A DNA stretch of 64,000 nucleotides, from assembly GCA_019633425.1 (NCBI GenBank), contig WSUB01000172.1, positions 9,028 through 73,027 of the forward strand. The letters run 5' to 3'. A program made the position numbers and the translations under genes. This DNA is from Tulasnella sp. 424. Taxonomy: Eukaryota; Basidiomycota; Agaricomycetes; Cantharellales; Tulasnellaceae. Below, one piece after another: positions 42,122-54,776 of this stretch. Position 1 is the first letter of the stretch. Each line of letters starts with the position of its first letter. The notes under the pieces are model-generated. The model worked only from the letters and a program-made list of their open reading frames with translations, was not told the DNA's origin and made no database searches.

Positions 42122-45100
42122 CGAATAAGGAAACCAGCTACGTAGCTTCGGCGGTTCGGTCGACACGGTCCGCGGCTTCCATCTGATGGCCCCCAGGCTG
42201 TACAACAAACAATATCAATCGGAACTTTTTTAACCAACAGAGAGTTTTTGTTGGTTGTTACATACACGGGGAAGTAACGAGTCGATTAGTTGACGTCTTC
42301 TTGCCATCACTCAAATCGTTTTTGGCATCTGTTGGCTGACTAAGAGGGGGGGGGGAGAGAATGTGCTTATTCCTTTTTAGGCGATATGAGGCGGCACCCA
42401 TGCCGCTGACAACGCTATTTCCTCCCCTCCTCCCCCCTCACCCGTAAGCTTCCGGCCCATCCCGACTGTGCGCCTTGTGAGCCCTCAATATCGTCATGTT
42501 GCGTTCAATGTCGTACTCTACGCCATCCAGCACGCGTTTGAGTGAAACACCATCATCATGATGGCCCCGGCTAGGACCCGTTCGTTCCAAACCACATCCT
42601 TGTTCAGGTATGCAATATGCAACCCTAGGGCACCAAAAACCCTCCGAATATCGTTGCAGTCTCTCTTTTTTTCATGCGTTCAACGAGTTATCTATGGCCA
42701 ATGAACGTGCTTAGCACCACTGTGAGCAGCACATGGAACCCTCTTAGCTCCCTTTACGTGGTGGTTTACATTTCGAGCGCACGACCGTTCAACGGTCCAC
42801 ATGCGTCCCTTCCCCTCTACCCCAACTCTCAACAAGGGAGGTATGCAAGGCCCTACAGACTATCAAGGTACAACATGGTAGCTACATACACCTTTACAAC
42901 CTTGTGTTTTCGGTTTTTTTCTTTTTCCTTGGCCTTATCTCTATGTCGTCTAGCCCAGGTCCAACACGCAAGGCTCGGTCAGTCTACCCGATCCACACCC
43001 TACTCGCTCAACGCACACGATGGATGGCTCCGTAATGTTGTAGTTTTTCGCTGCCGGCATCCTCTTCCCGGACGACTTACTTGCCCAAATCTGGTTTAGA
43101 AAATGCTCTTTTGAATATATCCTTGTGAAGCCCTCCTTGACATTAGGAACCGGTACAGACCTCATCCACGCTCCTTCCCCTGGTGAGCTCGAGCTGTAAC
43201 CCTGATGCCCGAGTAACCCAAGCCAGGCACTGAAGTACTTGCACCGGCGGAGGCTGCCAGTGCGTCTCCATCGTTGCACTGATCTGAAGGACCCTAGGAC
43301 CGGATCTCCACTTCCGAAATACGATGGAAGAGATCAGCTTCTTTGCACAGCATCGTTTTTACTTTCTTTTCTATTCAAACAAAGTCTCTTCGATTCATGC
43401 CAAGCCTGATACTTTTTCGGTAGTAAAAAAAGCTTTTATAACTTTCTTCAAAAATGCTCTCTTTCGCAAATTCGTCGACCTCCCGTAACCTTTTTTTTCT
43501 TTTTCACTAGTAGTAAAGTCTTTTTTACTTTCATCTTGCCTCATCCCGTGGAGCGAGCGAGCGTGCGTGCGTGCAGCGTGCATCATGCATCAGCGGCGGG
43601 GAGCCAAATGATCGCACGCGCACCCCCGTCCCAGGCACCATCCCATTTCTTTGACGCCCCTTAACCCTTCATGTCGCCACCTCTCGAAGAAAGACGTAAA
43701 GCCCACCCACTCGCCCCTTCCTCAAACCTCGATTCCATGACAGGAAGGAGGTGGAGTTCCTTAACCCAAAAGTCAAACGTTCTTTTTTCTTTTTTGAGCA
43801 GGCTCTGTGATCTCTTATCTTTGTAACTTTTGAACGTCGTCGCGGCGTGCCTGAAGAGCCTCAGCGAGCATATGGTGCACAAGACTGGCCTTGTATTCAT
43901 TCTATGTACGTTTCTTTCCTTTTCCGCCGTCAGGCTTTTTGCGTTTTCTTGATATCCAGCTTATCACGTTTTCTTGCCTCGGAACGTCGAGCCGGAGTGT
44001 TGTCCTCTCCTTCTCTTGGACGGAAGATTCCGAGCGAGGTGGGACTTGTTTCTTGGCGCGGCATAAAGCTCCGCGGTCTGCCAGGAAGGGTAGTGTAAAA
44101 TAGATTTCCCAAAAGTGGGCTATGGGTTACGTGGGGACCTTTTTTTTTCGGCTGAAGAACCTTGGGCCGGGGCCGCGTTCATACGCCCGCTTACGAAATC
44201 TCATTTCAGCCATATCTATCTCGACTTGGTAGGAATACAGCGTGGTTGAGCTAAGAAAGAGATCTTCGATGTCGCCACCGATGACCTATGAGCAACCAAT
44301 GACAGTGCACTAGTGACGGTCAGCTTCAGGGACGGGGTTCTCAATATCAATACTACGAATCGCGCAGAGTCTTCGACCCTATTTCCGTATCGTTACATCC
44401 CCTTTTGTCTTACCCGAGACTAGTGGCGCTGGCATTACAGCCCTAGGGGCGGGCTTTAGATATTGTTCTCCGAGTTAGGTGCAGCAGCTTTACAAAATGT
44501 ACGCCAAATGTCACGCCCACCTATTCAATATACATCCCCATGTATCCGCACTATTCCACTACCTTTGAAAAAGACACTGTATACTTATTTTAGTAAGTTT
44601 GGGCGCGTCGAACAGCGATACGTGCGGGAGGTTTTCCTCGATCGACAATCCACTCGGGTCCCATTTCGGTGGGGGCTTCGGGGAAGGCCCAGCGGACGTC
44701 GCGCCGGACAGAAACAGTCGTACTTCAAGGCGCTAAAGTCTTGCAGTTAGGCGAGTAGAAGTCCTACCTGTCATTAGCTTAGTAAATAAAGTGATGGTGT
44801 TCGCTTTCACCCTCGCCGCAGCGGGCGAACCTTCGACCGCAGTCCCATTCGTATTAGGACAGAAATGGCCAAATGACTGGTAGCTCTGAATGCTCTTTCT
44901 CAAGAGAGACAGCGGCATTTTTTTTGGTCGCAACGGATGGAATGGAACAGTGAGACCACGGGTCCGAGGCGAAAGCTGTCTTTCATGTGGTAGCGCCTAC
45001 AAGCGCTTAAGCGCGACATTCCTCCCCCCAACCGGTCAATCATCTTCTTTGAACCCTCCAAAGTTATGCCTATCATAAAAGACACAATCCTACTTGAAGT

Positions 45101-47340
45101 CTTTTTTTTCTCTACCAAAAATGGTAACGTGATACGACGCCGCGGCGAGCGACAGGTCTTCCCGGAGCTAATCAGTGGATCGATCGAGCGCCCAGCCGGC
45201 GGCTCGTCCGGACGACCAGTCGAAGTGAGGATTGGCTTTCTGTCATCTTGCTCGGAACGCGCCTCGCTAACCAGTCGCAAAAGATTGATGATTGATGCGA
45301 AGAGAAGATGCGCATTTTTGATGAGATGTGCCCATCGCTCGCCTACATACATCTCCACCGTTTTGCACACCCCGTCCCGCTCGGGCTCCGGACAGCCGTA
45401 TACTTTGGCGCATGCCAATGCCTAGTTTTTTTTCCCCCGGGCCATCAAATATACTTCACCCACCGACCTGTGGGAAAGAAATATTTTTTCCTAAACCCAA
45501 ATCTAGAACATTATTGTCACACAACCCTTCACCGTGGTAAAATGAAGAACACTTCGGTCCAGAGCACATTTCTCCTGGCATTTGATGCCGAAATATCAAG
45601 ACCAGACCCGTCCACCCCGCGTCTCGCGCAATTAGCGAGACGGGACAACTCTAGGCCAGGAGAGGTAACCGTCGGTGAAGGTGAATCGCCACGGTGGCTT
45701 GACGTGGTCGCGCGGCTGGCTGTCGCTCGCTGGAAGAAGCTTAAAAAAAGGTGATCTCAAAGCGGGAGTGTACGACGGCGATTGCCTCTGTCTCGCATGG
45801 AGGATTGCTACGACCTACGTACGATAGACGTAACCGGCTCATAGAGGCCTTGTCGTCGATGGGGTTAGCGCGCTGTCGCGAAAAGGGACAGTTTTTTTTG
45901 TGGTCGGGTCGTCGCTTTTCAGGCACGAACGAGTTTCGGCGAGGTTTCGGCGACTTCCCTTACAAAGCGCCAATTATCGAGGACAAGGCACCTTTGAGGC
46001 CCATATCCGAGCTCGGACAAGGATGCATCCTTGTCGGACTGTACAGATTCAAATCCGCTGCTTCTTGCAATATACCGAGAACGCCCAAATGTGACTGCGT
46101 ACATTCACTCGCCTTCGTCTCACACCACCGCAATATTCCGACCCTGGGAGTCCACAACACCACGAGGCAAATAAATTTTTTTCGATGCCGCTTCTACAGC
46201 AAGGCGAGCTAACCCGGAACGGCATATGCCAGGACATCGTCTGGATATGCTAGAGAAAATTGGTGGGCTACAGTGACCTCAAAAGAAAATCCAAGACAGG
46301 AGGAAGGGGAAGGGGTACCCTCGGAATTTCATTGTGCGACTTGCTCTGTTGGGTTCGCCCCGGTCCGAGGTTCAGATGGGGACACGCGAAAAGAGGCTTC
46401 TTTTTTACCTCTAACGCGTCTGAGAATCGTGTAGGCGAATTCCGGTTCTCCGCCCCGTCAAAATCCGCATTGAGCACCTCGCCCAGAGCGAATGATGACA
46501 TAACAAAAGCGCCGTCGCCAGCCCCGAACCTCGTCGAAGAGACTCGAGAACGCGCTCGTACAGCGGCTCAGAGTAACGTGCTTTGACGTTGACTCCTTAT
46601 TCCCAAAATAGTTAAAAAAGCTTGGGGGAGATATGAAATACTCGTGTATCCCCATCAAAAAGCGCCGTGCTCTGATGACGAAACGAAGCGACCTTTGTGT
46701 GCTTCTCCCGCTAGAAAAATAAGCTCGCGCGCCTCGCTCACATGGCATAAGCTGCAGGAAACAAAGCAAGGTTCTGCTTTCTTTGTCTAATCCGGAATGA
46801 ACTTCGTCGCGAACCGCAATGCAAACCATGCTGTTTCAATGCAGCCAATCAATTCGACGTTGGGCGCCTCGTGCCTCGAACCTGAAGCGGCAGCGCTCCA
46901 CTGCATCGCAGTGCAGTCACCTAAAAGATCGACGATGCACGGATGTTCTCGAAAGGACAAAAAGCCTACACTTCGTAAAGGCACTTTCCGCGGACGGAGA
47001 GGACATGTACGGACTAGTCGGCTCGATCGCGAAGTCCCGAATTGCCTTTTCCTTGTCACTCGAGCTCAGCAAGAGCCCTCCCTCACTTTCAGGCCTATGA
47101 TTCCATAATTCCAGATCCGACTTACATAGTATTTTACATTCCAAAAATGCAAAATCGAAGTGAACAAGGTATAACATCGCTTCCTAGATCGTCAAACAGA
47201 GATCCGAACGAGTCTTCAATCTAGGGGTAAAGGAGAGAGTACACAGTAGGATCTCCGCTCAGTCCAGAACCCCAACCACGAATTTCCAACCAACACTGCA
47301 CCTTCCTCAGACCTAACGGACCGTTGCACGATTATAGAGC

Positions 47341-49290
47341 CTAGCCCTGCGTGGTATTGGCACCCCCGTTCGTAGATCCAGACGCGCTCGTCGACCGATT
47401 GTGGCTCAAGAACGCACTAGCGCTCTTTCCAGCCACACCTCCAAGTGCACCGCCTTGGAAGCCTCCTTTACTCCCCCGCCAAGACGACCCGCCCGTAGAG
47501 AAACTCCCCATCCCACCGCCGACGAACCCTCCGATGCCAGGTGCCGATGCCGGAGGTGCGTCGCTCCCGTCGGCGGAGGCTGAAGCCGGGCCCGAGTTGG
47601 GGTTTCGGGAGCGGAAGAAGGAACCGGATTGATTCGCAGGCACGATGGAGATAAACTTGGTGTGGGTTGGACGGTCCTCAGTGTTGTACTGAAAGAGAAA
47701 GGAAAAAAGGAAGCGGTCCCATGAGGTCAAAAAAAGCCCCTCCTTTCGCGCCACAAAGGAAAAGGGAAGAGGCTGATGTGATGAGGGGCGTACGTACCTG
47801 GAACTCCAACCCGATCCCACTCTCCCCACCAAGATCAAGCAGTTTGACGAGTTTCTTTCCGATGGAATTAATCCGCTCGATATCGTCCTTTGTCCTCAGC
47901 CACAGTTGGATCCTGTCGATCTTTGCTCGGAGGGAAACCACGGCCCCGCAGACCTCATCCCGTTCATCCAGTTCCTCACCAACGAGGGCCATCGTAAGCC
48001 ACGTCCAACAACGATCGACGAGTTCAGGATTAGATCTCATGGTGAGTACCCATTTACCGCCCTGAACATGAATAAAAGGGATCGTGGCGTCAGTAAACCT
48101 TGGCTTGCGAGCGGAACGCAGGCTGGGAAGTGGGAAGGTACAGGTCTCCCATTGTAACCCAAAAAGGGAATACAGAGATCCCACAGCCCAGTGCAGCATA
48201 TATATGACATCACAAACTATACGGACCTGGGCGTTTGCAGGATCTTCCCACATAGGCTTAATGCCATCTTTGAACAAATGGTAGTTGCTATTCTTCTCCA
48301 GTTGGGATGGCGGTTTGAGCCAGTTGAATAGCCGGCAAAAGTCCTCCACGGTATTAAAATCTCCGACCCGCTGTAGACCTGCTTCGTATTCCCCCGTTGC
48401 CGTGTTCGGTGGGTGGATGTAAGGTGACTGTGGGCCTGCTTGGTCCCCACCAGGAGCAGGCGGCTGTAGACGGGCCTTCGAATCGTGGAACAGCGTCCTA
48501 GAACGAACACAAAAGCACATTAAAGCGCATCAGATCCTGGAGGGTGTGTGATCGTAGCAATTAATACGCCCAAAATATCACTCACCATGTGTGCTGCAAG
48601 GGATGACCTTCGCCTCCCTGTGCTCCTTGATCGTCGTCGATCTCTCCACCTTCCAACTCGGGTGACTTGCCAGCGTCGGGCGCAGAGGAAGCCTTCGTCA
48701 TCGCCGCAGAAGAGCCGTCTTTGTCGCTCGAAGCGGTAGAAGACGCCGTCTCAGTCCGACTTCGAGCCAACCGGCCCGCGATTGCGTCCAAGGAAGGGAT
48801 GTTCTTGTATCCACGAGGAGCTTTATCCTTCTCGCTGACATGAGGAGGAGCGGAGCCGCTCTCATCGGCGGTCTTCCTTTTCTCGTCGTCGGTCCCGCTG
48901 AGGGATACTGCTGCTGTGCCCTCGACGAGCGCGTCGATGCTGGGCTGTGGACCTGAGGCGCTCTCGGGAGACGCCGCTGCCGGGCTGGTGGCGCTCGTGG
49001 GTTGCCCTGAGGAATTGGTTCGGGATAGAAGGTTTGCAGGGAGTCTTGGACGAGCGTTGGACGCTGACGAGATAGGTGCAAGTGGTCTGTTTAACCTATC
49101 AAAATCGGCGAAGGGAGGAATTTGGGTTAGCCTCCATCATCATCGACGCCCAAGGTTTTTACAAAAAGAAAGGTCTGATTTCGCAGCCCAGAGACGGAAC
49201 GCTTTCTCACTTTGCTGCAAGTTCCTCAAGGGTAGGAGGTCTGCTGGAAGGGATTCGCTTCGGGCTCCTGGCTGGTTCGGTGGATGCCAT
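47341..49290 (-). CDS. EIF4E2: eIF4E family cap-binding protein, 4EHP/eIF4E2-like
   Basis: Five exons: 49211-49290, 48586-49095, 48227-48497, 47798-48061 and 47341-47688; introns 115, 88, 165 and 109 bp. Phases all agree; 490 residues. The eIF4E fold starts at about residue 193 (H-P-L-Q-H-T-W-T-L-F) and runs through F-N-T-V-E-D-F, L-F-K-D-G-I-K-P-M-W-E-D, G-G-K-W-V-L-T-M, D-R-C-W, V-C-G-A-V-V-S-L-R-A-K and I-Q-L-W. The second cap-stacking Trp (P-M-W-E-D) is present; at the first position the protein has G-E-Y-E-A-G-L, a Tyr, as in class II (4EHP). Class II proteins bind mRNA caps weakly and tend to repress translation. Unusual are a disordered N-terminal extension of about 190 residues and a Gly/Ser-rich tail of about 85. 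Confidence 0.88.
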
Positions 49291-49872
49291 CGTTCAAAGA
49301 TATGCTGTGGATTGATGTGGAAGAGGGTATAGTATGGTGGTTTGAGTAGTGAGCTCCGGGAGAAGATTACTCTGGGCGGCTTGGGAGAGGAACCTGTCGA
49401 TGCTGGGTAGAGACTCTGAGTCGGGCCTGCTTGGGGGTGGGCTCAGCGGTGGAAACCCCAGAGCCGTTCAGTCCACAACCAGAAAGGGGTTTCGACGGAC
49501 GTAGCGGATATGGCTCTCCTCGATGCCCAACCGACGACTTACGACGAACTCTCTGTCTCGCCTCTACCCAGCCATGCCGACTTTAGCATCAAAATAAGCA
49601 TATACTGCGTTTATAACACGATCGCCGGCATGGTGCGAACGCCAAGTCGTCCAGCGGGGCGTGAAAAGGCGTTGGGTTTTCGGCGGTCCCCGAACATAGA
49701 TCCCACTGGCCTGAAGCTTGATTTCTCCCATCAAAGCCCCTCTCAAGGAACTCGAGCCAGCGCACCAGACCCCGTCGAAACCTTTCGCTGCGTAGGTGAG
49801 TAGTGGCCTCAGCTCTCAGCGTCGAGGTTTACCGCCTCAATATTTACAGATTGCAATCTCGACCAGGAGAAA
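49291..49872. other. divergent intergenic region
   Basis: Lies between the start of the eIF4E2-like gene and the start of the fucosyltransferase-like gene, which are transcribed away from each other. It presumably contains both promoters. No coding signal. Confidence 0.5.
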
Positions 49873-51682
49873 ATGTCGGCGCGAGCCAGGCCAGATGGGA
49901 TGTCTCGAGACCGACTTGCGAGTTTCCAACACTTGAACCTCAACCACAACTGGCTTCGGCAACCTAAACCTCGCATTGTGCTAGGCGCAGTAGTCGTTTG
50001 CTTCTGCTTTGTCGTTTTCAAAACCATTTCTTCGGGAGGAGGCACGCACAGACCGTATGGATGGACTCCAACAGAGTCGACACCATCAAGCCAGGAAGCT
50101 GTCGAGCTGGATCCATCATTCTATGTGAATGGGTCTCCTACGTCAAGCTTCCGAAGTTAGTCAGTCTTCCATTACTGAACGTGGCGTTTCTAACAAAGAC
50201 CCTCGTCATATAGACAACCTAAAACCAGGAGTGAAATATGTCACGACTTGGAATTACGGTGGTTTAAGTAAGCTCTGGAGTGATACCCTCTTCTCTTTCT
50301 CTAGCTCATTCGCGTATTTGTTCACAGCCAACGAACTCATTACTTGGGTACCGGGATCGCCATACTCGGGGACAGGATCGCCAATTAACGTTACCTCATA
50401 CCTTTAGATCAACATCGTACACCTAGCCTATATATCTCGGCGGATACCGGTACTCCCTCCTCTCCTTCCGGACGAAGAACATCTTGGGAGAGGAGGTGCC
50501 TCCCTCGACGCCAGCGACATATACGACATCCCCCGACTCGCAAAGACCCTCAATCTACCAATACTCGAATGGAGTCAGCTGAAGCGGGCTCGGTATTACA
50601 AATCCTACATTCAAGCGGACCAAGAGTCTCATGATGACGACGAAGTTCTGGGGTGCTGGGGCATTTATGAGACAGCAAGCGAACACCATGAGGCGTTAAT
50701 GGGCTTGACGCCTCATTTCCTCCATCTGAGTGCGTGTTTAAGTTCGAAGACGCAGCCTCTGGTCACTGATTTGAATGGCCCTCTTAGATGTTCAGTACAC
50801 TGCTGCCCTCTCCAACATTTCAAGCCTCGCTAACATTCTCTCTCCTTCCGGCCGGGCTGCGGCCCTGTCGAATTCTCCACCAACATGCATTTTACGAGGC
50901 GGATCGACTTGGTAGTGGACAACGGTCTAAGGCTGATTTTCGATCTGAATCGGTTCGAGGTCATTCCTCCGGTATGTGCGTGACTTCTGGGTTTGTTTCC
51001 TCGACAGCGCCTGAGGAAATATGTATGATGTTCTGGGCGAATTAGTTCATATCTGTTCATATACGCCGCGGAGATCCTGAATACTTGTGAGTTCTCTCTT
51101 GGCAGTACATTCTTTTAGCGTCCTGATCAGACTGTCTCCTGAAGTTGCGGAAGCACAAGTCGTTCCAAGGGATGTCTGCCACCTTTATCGGCTTACGCCA
51201 AGCATGTGCGAGAGATCCAGGACGAGCTCAGACGAACCCACGGTCAAGGCTCTGTTTTCGCCAATGTAGTCGAGGTAATCGTAACGAGCGACGAAAAGGA
51301 TCCAGACTGGTGGGACCAAGTAGAGGAGATGGGTTGGAAGGAGACGAAATCTCTGAATCAGGGACTTCAGATGAGCCACGGAGTATGGTACGAGCTAGCG
51401 CCTTACTGAAACACCAGTGCCGATTCAAACCTTGGTTTCTCCCTTCATACCACAGGTTCCCACCAGTGATTGACAGCGTAATCCACTCAAGAGGAGCAGG
51501 CTTTGTGGGAACCAGCAACTCTATGATGAGTATTATAGCTGCGAAGCGGGTGCTTGACTGGCAGGGAGGGCCGTCAAGGATGGTGAGTCTCATTTGAGCC
51601 ACGGCGCTTTTTGGCTTTCACTCGAGACTCTGACTCCCGCCTGCAGGTAGACCGGGAAACGTCGAGGACCGATGATAACTAG
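49873..51682 (+). CDS. O-fucosyltransferase-like type II membrane glycosyltransferase
   Basis: Exons: 49873-50155, 50214-50267, 50328-50347, 50408-50729, about 50788-50971 (inner structure unsure), 51008-51022, 51046-51086, 51145-51387, 51456-51582 and 51647-51682. The N-terminus has one signal-anchor helix (I-V-L-G-A-V-V-V-C-F-C-F-V-V-F) after a short basic cytosolic part. Then come N-L-K-P-G-V-K-Y-V-T-T-W, Y-D-I-P-R-L-A-K and L-E-W, the fucosyltransferase-type S-V-H-I-R-R-G-D, V-I-V-T-S-D-E-K-D-P-D-W-W, and G-A-G-F-V-G-T. This matches a large agaricomycete family resembling GDP-fucose protein O-fucosyltransferases of the secretory pathway. At 50790-50865 the frame changes without a good intron and the usual D-E-Q-L-x-C-F-D segment is missing, so the middle may be damaged. 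The last exon is chosen over read-through to 51597 because GTGAGT and CTGCAG are good splice signals. Confidence 0.7.
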
Positions 51683-52025
51683 CTATTCGTAGCAGGAGAA
51701 TTGTCGGTCTAAGGGCTCGCAGGTTTCTCTACTGAGTCGTCCGACACCCATACATCGTCTCTCGATGCAATCAACGGATCCTTGGGAAAGCACCCTGCTA
51801 ACAATATTCCTTCCAAGTACCAGGAGAGCTGGTACAATCGCAGCGTCGTTTAATAAGTGCAGTGTATTATAAAAGCAATACTAGCTGCTGACGGGCCGAA
51901 ATCCCGCCGATCACACCGAGAGTTGAGTGTCACCTCGAAACGTGTTAACTTCATAATAGAAATCGCAGTTGAGAGTACTCGGGAAATTAAAAATTTAAGC
52001 TTGGGTAGAAAGGTACCGGGGAAAA
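51683..52025. other. intergenic stretch, no gene
   Basis: Lies between the fucosyltransferase-like gene and the upstream element of FBB1; no coding signal. Confidence 0.5.
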
Positions 52026-52110
52026 CGAACATTCCACGCTTGACTATCCGGTGTTGGCACCACTCTTGCGTTTGAACTTCGTCGGCCACTGGCCTGCTAA
52101 TATCCTTGAC
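52022..52110 (+). promoter_or_regulatory. conserved upstream block of FBB genes (FBB1 copy)
   Basis: A block starting AACGAACAT-CCACGCTT, with CACCACTC.TGCGTTTGAAC and GGCCTGC-AATATCCT, lies 130-160 bp upstream of the start codon of FBB1. Copies are near 54147 (FBB2), 59257 (FBB4) and 62348 (FBB5). Conservation of a non-coding block across diverged paralogs suggests a promoter or transcription start region. Confidence 0.5.
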
Positions 52111-52181
52111 CTAACCGGCTCTCTTCTCTTCGCGCAATCTTAGCTCTCTCAAGCCCCCGACTTCTTCAAACTCAGCAGATG

Positions 52182-53959
52182 ATGAAACCCCCAACAGAAG
52201 AGGCCGTTGCTGAGGCTCTTTCCATTCTGATCGGAAGCGTCAACCAAGAAAACGATTCCCAGTTCGTCTCTCAGTGAGTGAATCGTAAAGGCTTTTCATG
52301 AACGTGAGCTGACCTTTCCTCCCTTGTATTGAAACAAGGGAGATCCCGGCAGCATTTCCCCCTGTCTCGAACTTGCCAGACAATGTAGAAGCTTTGACCA
52401 TCGTCAAGTCCTGCATCGATAAAGAGCTGGAAAAACTCATAATTTCGATGCAACACCGACGTAACCTTGCAGCTCCGATCCACAAGCTACCAGTCGAGGT
52501 CTTGGTCGCGATATTCTCCTATTTCACCGCGTCATCCTCGTTAACGGATGATCGCAACCTTCTCGAACTTACGACCGTCAACAAACTGTGGTACGACGCC
52601 ATCGTCCATTCCCCCCAACTTTGGACGGTCATCGACTCGGACTTTTCTCTCAAGGTTACCAAGCTAGTGATTCAACGGTCGAAAAACCTCCCATTCTCCC
52701 TCATCTGGGACACCACGGGTTACGACGAGAGCCACCAGCCAGAGCTTTCAGAGATGTTGGGAGTGTTAATTCCAAACTCCGCACGGCTAAAATCGATTGA
52801 AATGACCGTTCCGGACCGAAGTGATCCGAGTGTGAGGAGGCTCCTCGAGTCCAACATGCCGCACTTGGAGAAATTGCGAGTGGAAGCCATCTTGGCTCCA
52901 GGTACGGAGGGAGAATTGCTGGGCAAGTTTGAATTATGGGATGGCCCTCCACTTCGGGAGATCTCGTTGAACAGGACGAGTCTTTCTTCATGGAGCTCCC
53001 CTAGGCTATCCGGGTTAGTTAAACTATACATCATAGCGCCTCGCCAACCCCCTTCGATTGAACAACTATTGGTTATCCTGTCCAACTCCACCCAACTCGA
53101 AATGCTCGACCTGCGTGAATGGTATCGCAGTGGTCCTTACGATTGGAAGCCGCCCTCGGATCGGCCGATCATCCTCCCACACCTGGTGCTTCTCATCGCG
53201 GAGAACATCGATCATCCCTATGCTGTTGCGCTATTGACTTCAGTGTATACACCATCCACCCTAATCGTTGGTATCCGGACTACCTTTCATGGTTACCGCG
53301 GAAACCCATTGGAAGAGGTGTGCTCGCCGGGAAACGACCAGTTGGCGGCTCTGCTCGGACTGGCAAATTTCGGATCGCTGTTACCACGCACCCCTGAGCC
53401 AATAACCGTTTCGGTAACGACATCAAAACTCCGAATAGAGAGGTTCGGAAGCTATATCACGATCGGGCTCGAAGAGGAACACTCCACAAAGGTCGCGGAC
53501 CAACTTGGCCAATTCTTCCTTGCCCTTCCTCAAACCCCCGAGGTGGAGCTGTCAATCGACGCTGCATCAAGCTGGAGACCTTGGACGCTTGATCTTTTAC
53601 CCTGGAGCCGTAGTCTATGCAAACTCGCTGTGACCAGTGCGGTGGTTTGCCGTGCGGTGCTCAAGCAGCTGGCACAAGAGACCATGGACCCAACAACGGG
53701 TGTCACCAGCTGGGTGTGCCCAAACCTGACGTCCATTCGACTTGTATACCCGCTCTACGGGGACGTGGACGAGGTAGCCGAATTGGATAGAGTCGCACTA
53801 GAAGCTCTCGTCCGCGCACGTTGGTATAACAAGGCAGCTGTAGAACAGCTTTCGGAGTTCACGACTCAGTGCAAGAAGGCGAAGTATCCAAGCATCTGGT
53901 CCAGAGCAACCTTTCTCAAAGAATCCATATCATGCGTATCTCTTCTAAATTTCGAGTAA
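52182..53959 (+). CDS. FBB1, F-box/LRR-like protein
   Basis: Exon 1 52182-52273 (92 nt, M-K-P-P-T-E-E-A-V-A-E-A-L-S-I-L), intron 65 bp, exon 2 52339-53959; 570 residues. An in-frame ATG also sits at 52179. F-box at about 65-115: N-L-A-A-P-I-H-K-L-P-V-E-V-L, then L-T-T-V-N-K-L-W-Y-D-A-I and S-P-Q-L-W-T. LRR-like strands follow (M-P-H-L-E-K-L-R-V, P-P-L-R-E-I-S-L, W-S-S-P-R-L-S-G-L, W-V-C-P-N-L-T-S-I). Same two-exon plan as the FBA genes, with an exon 1 of equal length, so both subfamilies descend from one gene. Predicted SCF substrate adaptor. Confidence 0.85.
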
Positions 53960-54280
53960 CGTTTGACGGTTCTTTGATATCTTGTCGTATTTTATCTCAT
54001 GTGCCGTATTCATCTCATGATATTGCTTAGACTAGCTTCTAAATTGTTATAATCGATCCCCTATTACCCGCGAAGATGCGCATTCTAATTGGCGGGGTGC
54101 TGCCGACGGGGAAGCTAGACTCGGATAGACCCGAGGTCGTTCGGGAAACGAACATCCCACGCTTTGCCATACGGTGCTGAAATCACGCGTTTGCCTTGTC
54201 AATATCCTCCCTATAACCTCTCCACGCCTTGAGCAAATCTCAACTCCCTACAGCCTTGATATCCTGTTAGTCGACAGGCA
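53960..54280. other. FBB1-FBB2 spacer
   Basis: No gene. Contains the conserved FBB upstream block near 54147-54220. Confidence 0.5.
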
Positions 54281-54745
54281 ATGAAACCCCCGATAGAAGA
54301 GGCCGTTACCGAGGCTCTTTCCATTTTGATGGGAAGTGTCAACACAGAAAACGATTCCCAGTTCGTGTCTCAGTGAGTCAATTTCAAAGGCTCTTCATAT
54401 ACACGACTTTAACATTTTCTCTTCCGTATCGAAACAAAGGGAGACCCTGGCAGCATCTGCCTCCCTCTCAAGCTTGCCAGACAATGTGCAAGCCTTGGCC
54501 CTCGTCAAGTCCTGCATCAATAAAGAGCTGGATATGCTCGTATCGTCTATGCAACACCGACGTAACCTTGCCGCTCCGATCCATAAAATACCAGTCGAGG
54601 TCTTGGTCATGATACTTGCCCATTTCACCGCATCATCTTCGTTATCGGATGATCGCTACCTTCTCGAACTTATGACCGTCAACCGACTGTGGTACGACGC
54701 CATCGTCCACTCTCCCCAACTTTGTAAAGTCCTCGAATCCGACTT
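54281..54745 (+). pseudogene. FBB2, truncated F-box copy fused to FBB3
   Basis: Exon 1 54281-54372 (92 nt), intron 67 bp, exon 2 from 54440. The F-box is intact (N-L-A-A-P-I-H-K-I-P-V-E-V-L), but the gene stops matching relatives after P-Q-L-C-K-V-L-E-S-D-L at about 54745. There it joins the 5' leader of FBB3 (CCTCATTTCTTGTAACTCAAGA, compare 62470). The frame stays open through the joint into FBB3 exon 1 (54777-54868), so a fused transcript could encode a truncated F-box followed by the first exon of FBB3. The LRR-like part of FBB2 is gone. Confidence 0.8.
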
Positions 54746-54776
54746 AGAGCCCTCATTTCTTGTAACTCAAGACACG

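Larger units (their letters stand above)
40753..47340. other. 6.6-kb gene-free stretch with T tracts
   Basis: No frame shows a domain or a believable exon structure on either strand; the longest frames (about 170 codons at 44900-45418, 150 at 45308-45754) have irregular composition. The left end (40753-41100) is the promoter side of the serine-rich gene. T runs of 7-15 bases recur near 42108, 42668, 43488, 43789, 44142, 44918, 45102, 45426, 45892 and 46177. It may hold a noncoding RNA or decayed elements, but nothing identifies one. Confidence 0.5.

Noticed and set aside
44900..45418. 172-codon minus-strand frame in the gene-free region
   Set aside because: Irregular amino-acid composition, overlapping open frames on the other strand, no domain and no paralog.
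45308..45754. 148-codon plus-strand frame
   Set aside because: No recognisable motif; overlaps the frame above and contains T-run-encoded Phe stretches typical of non-coding DNA.
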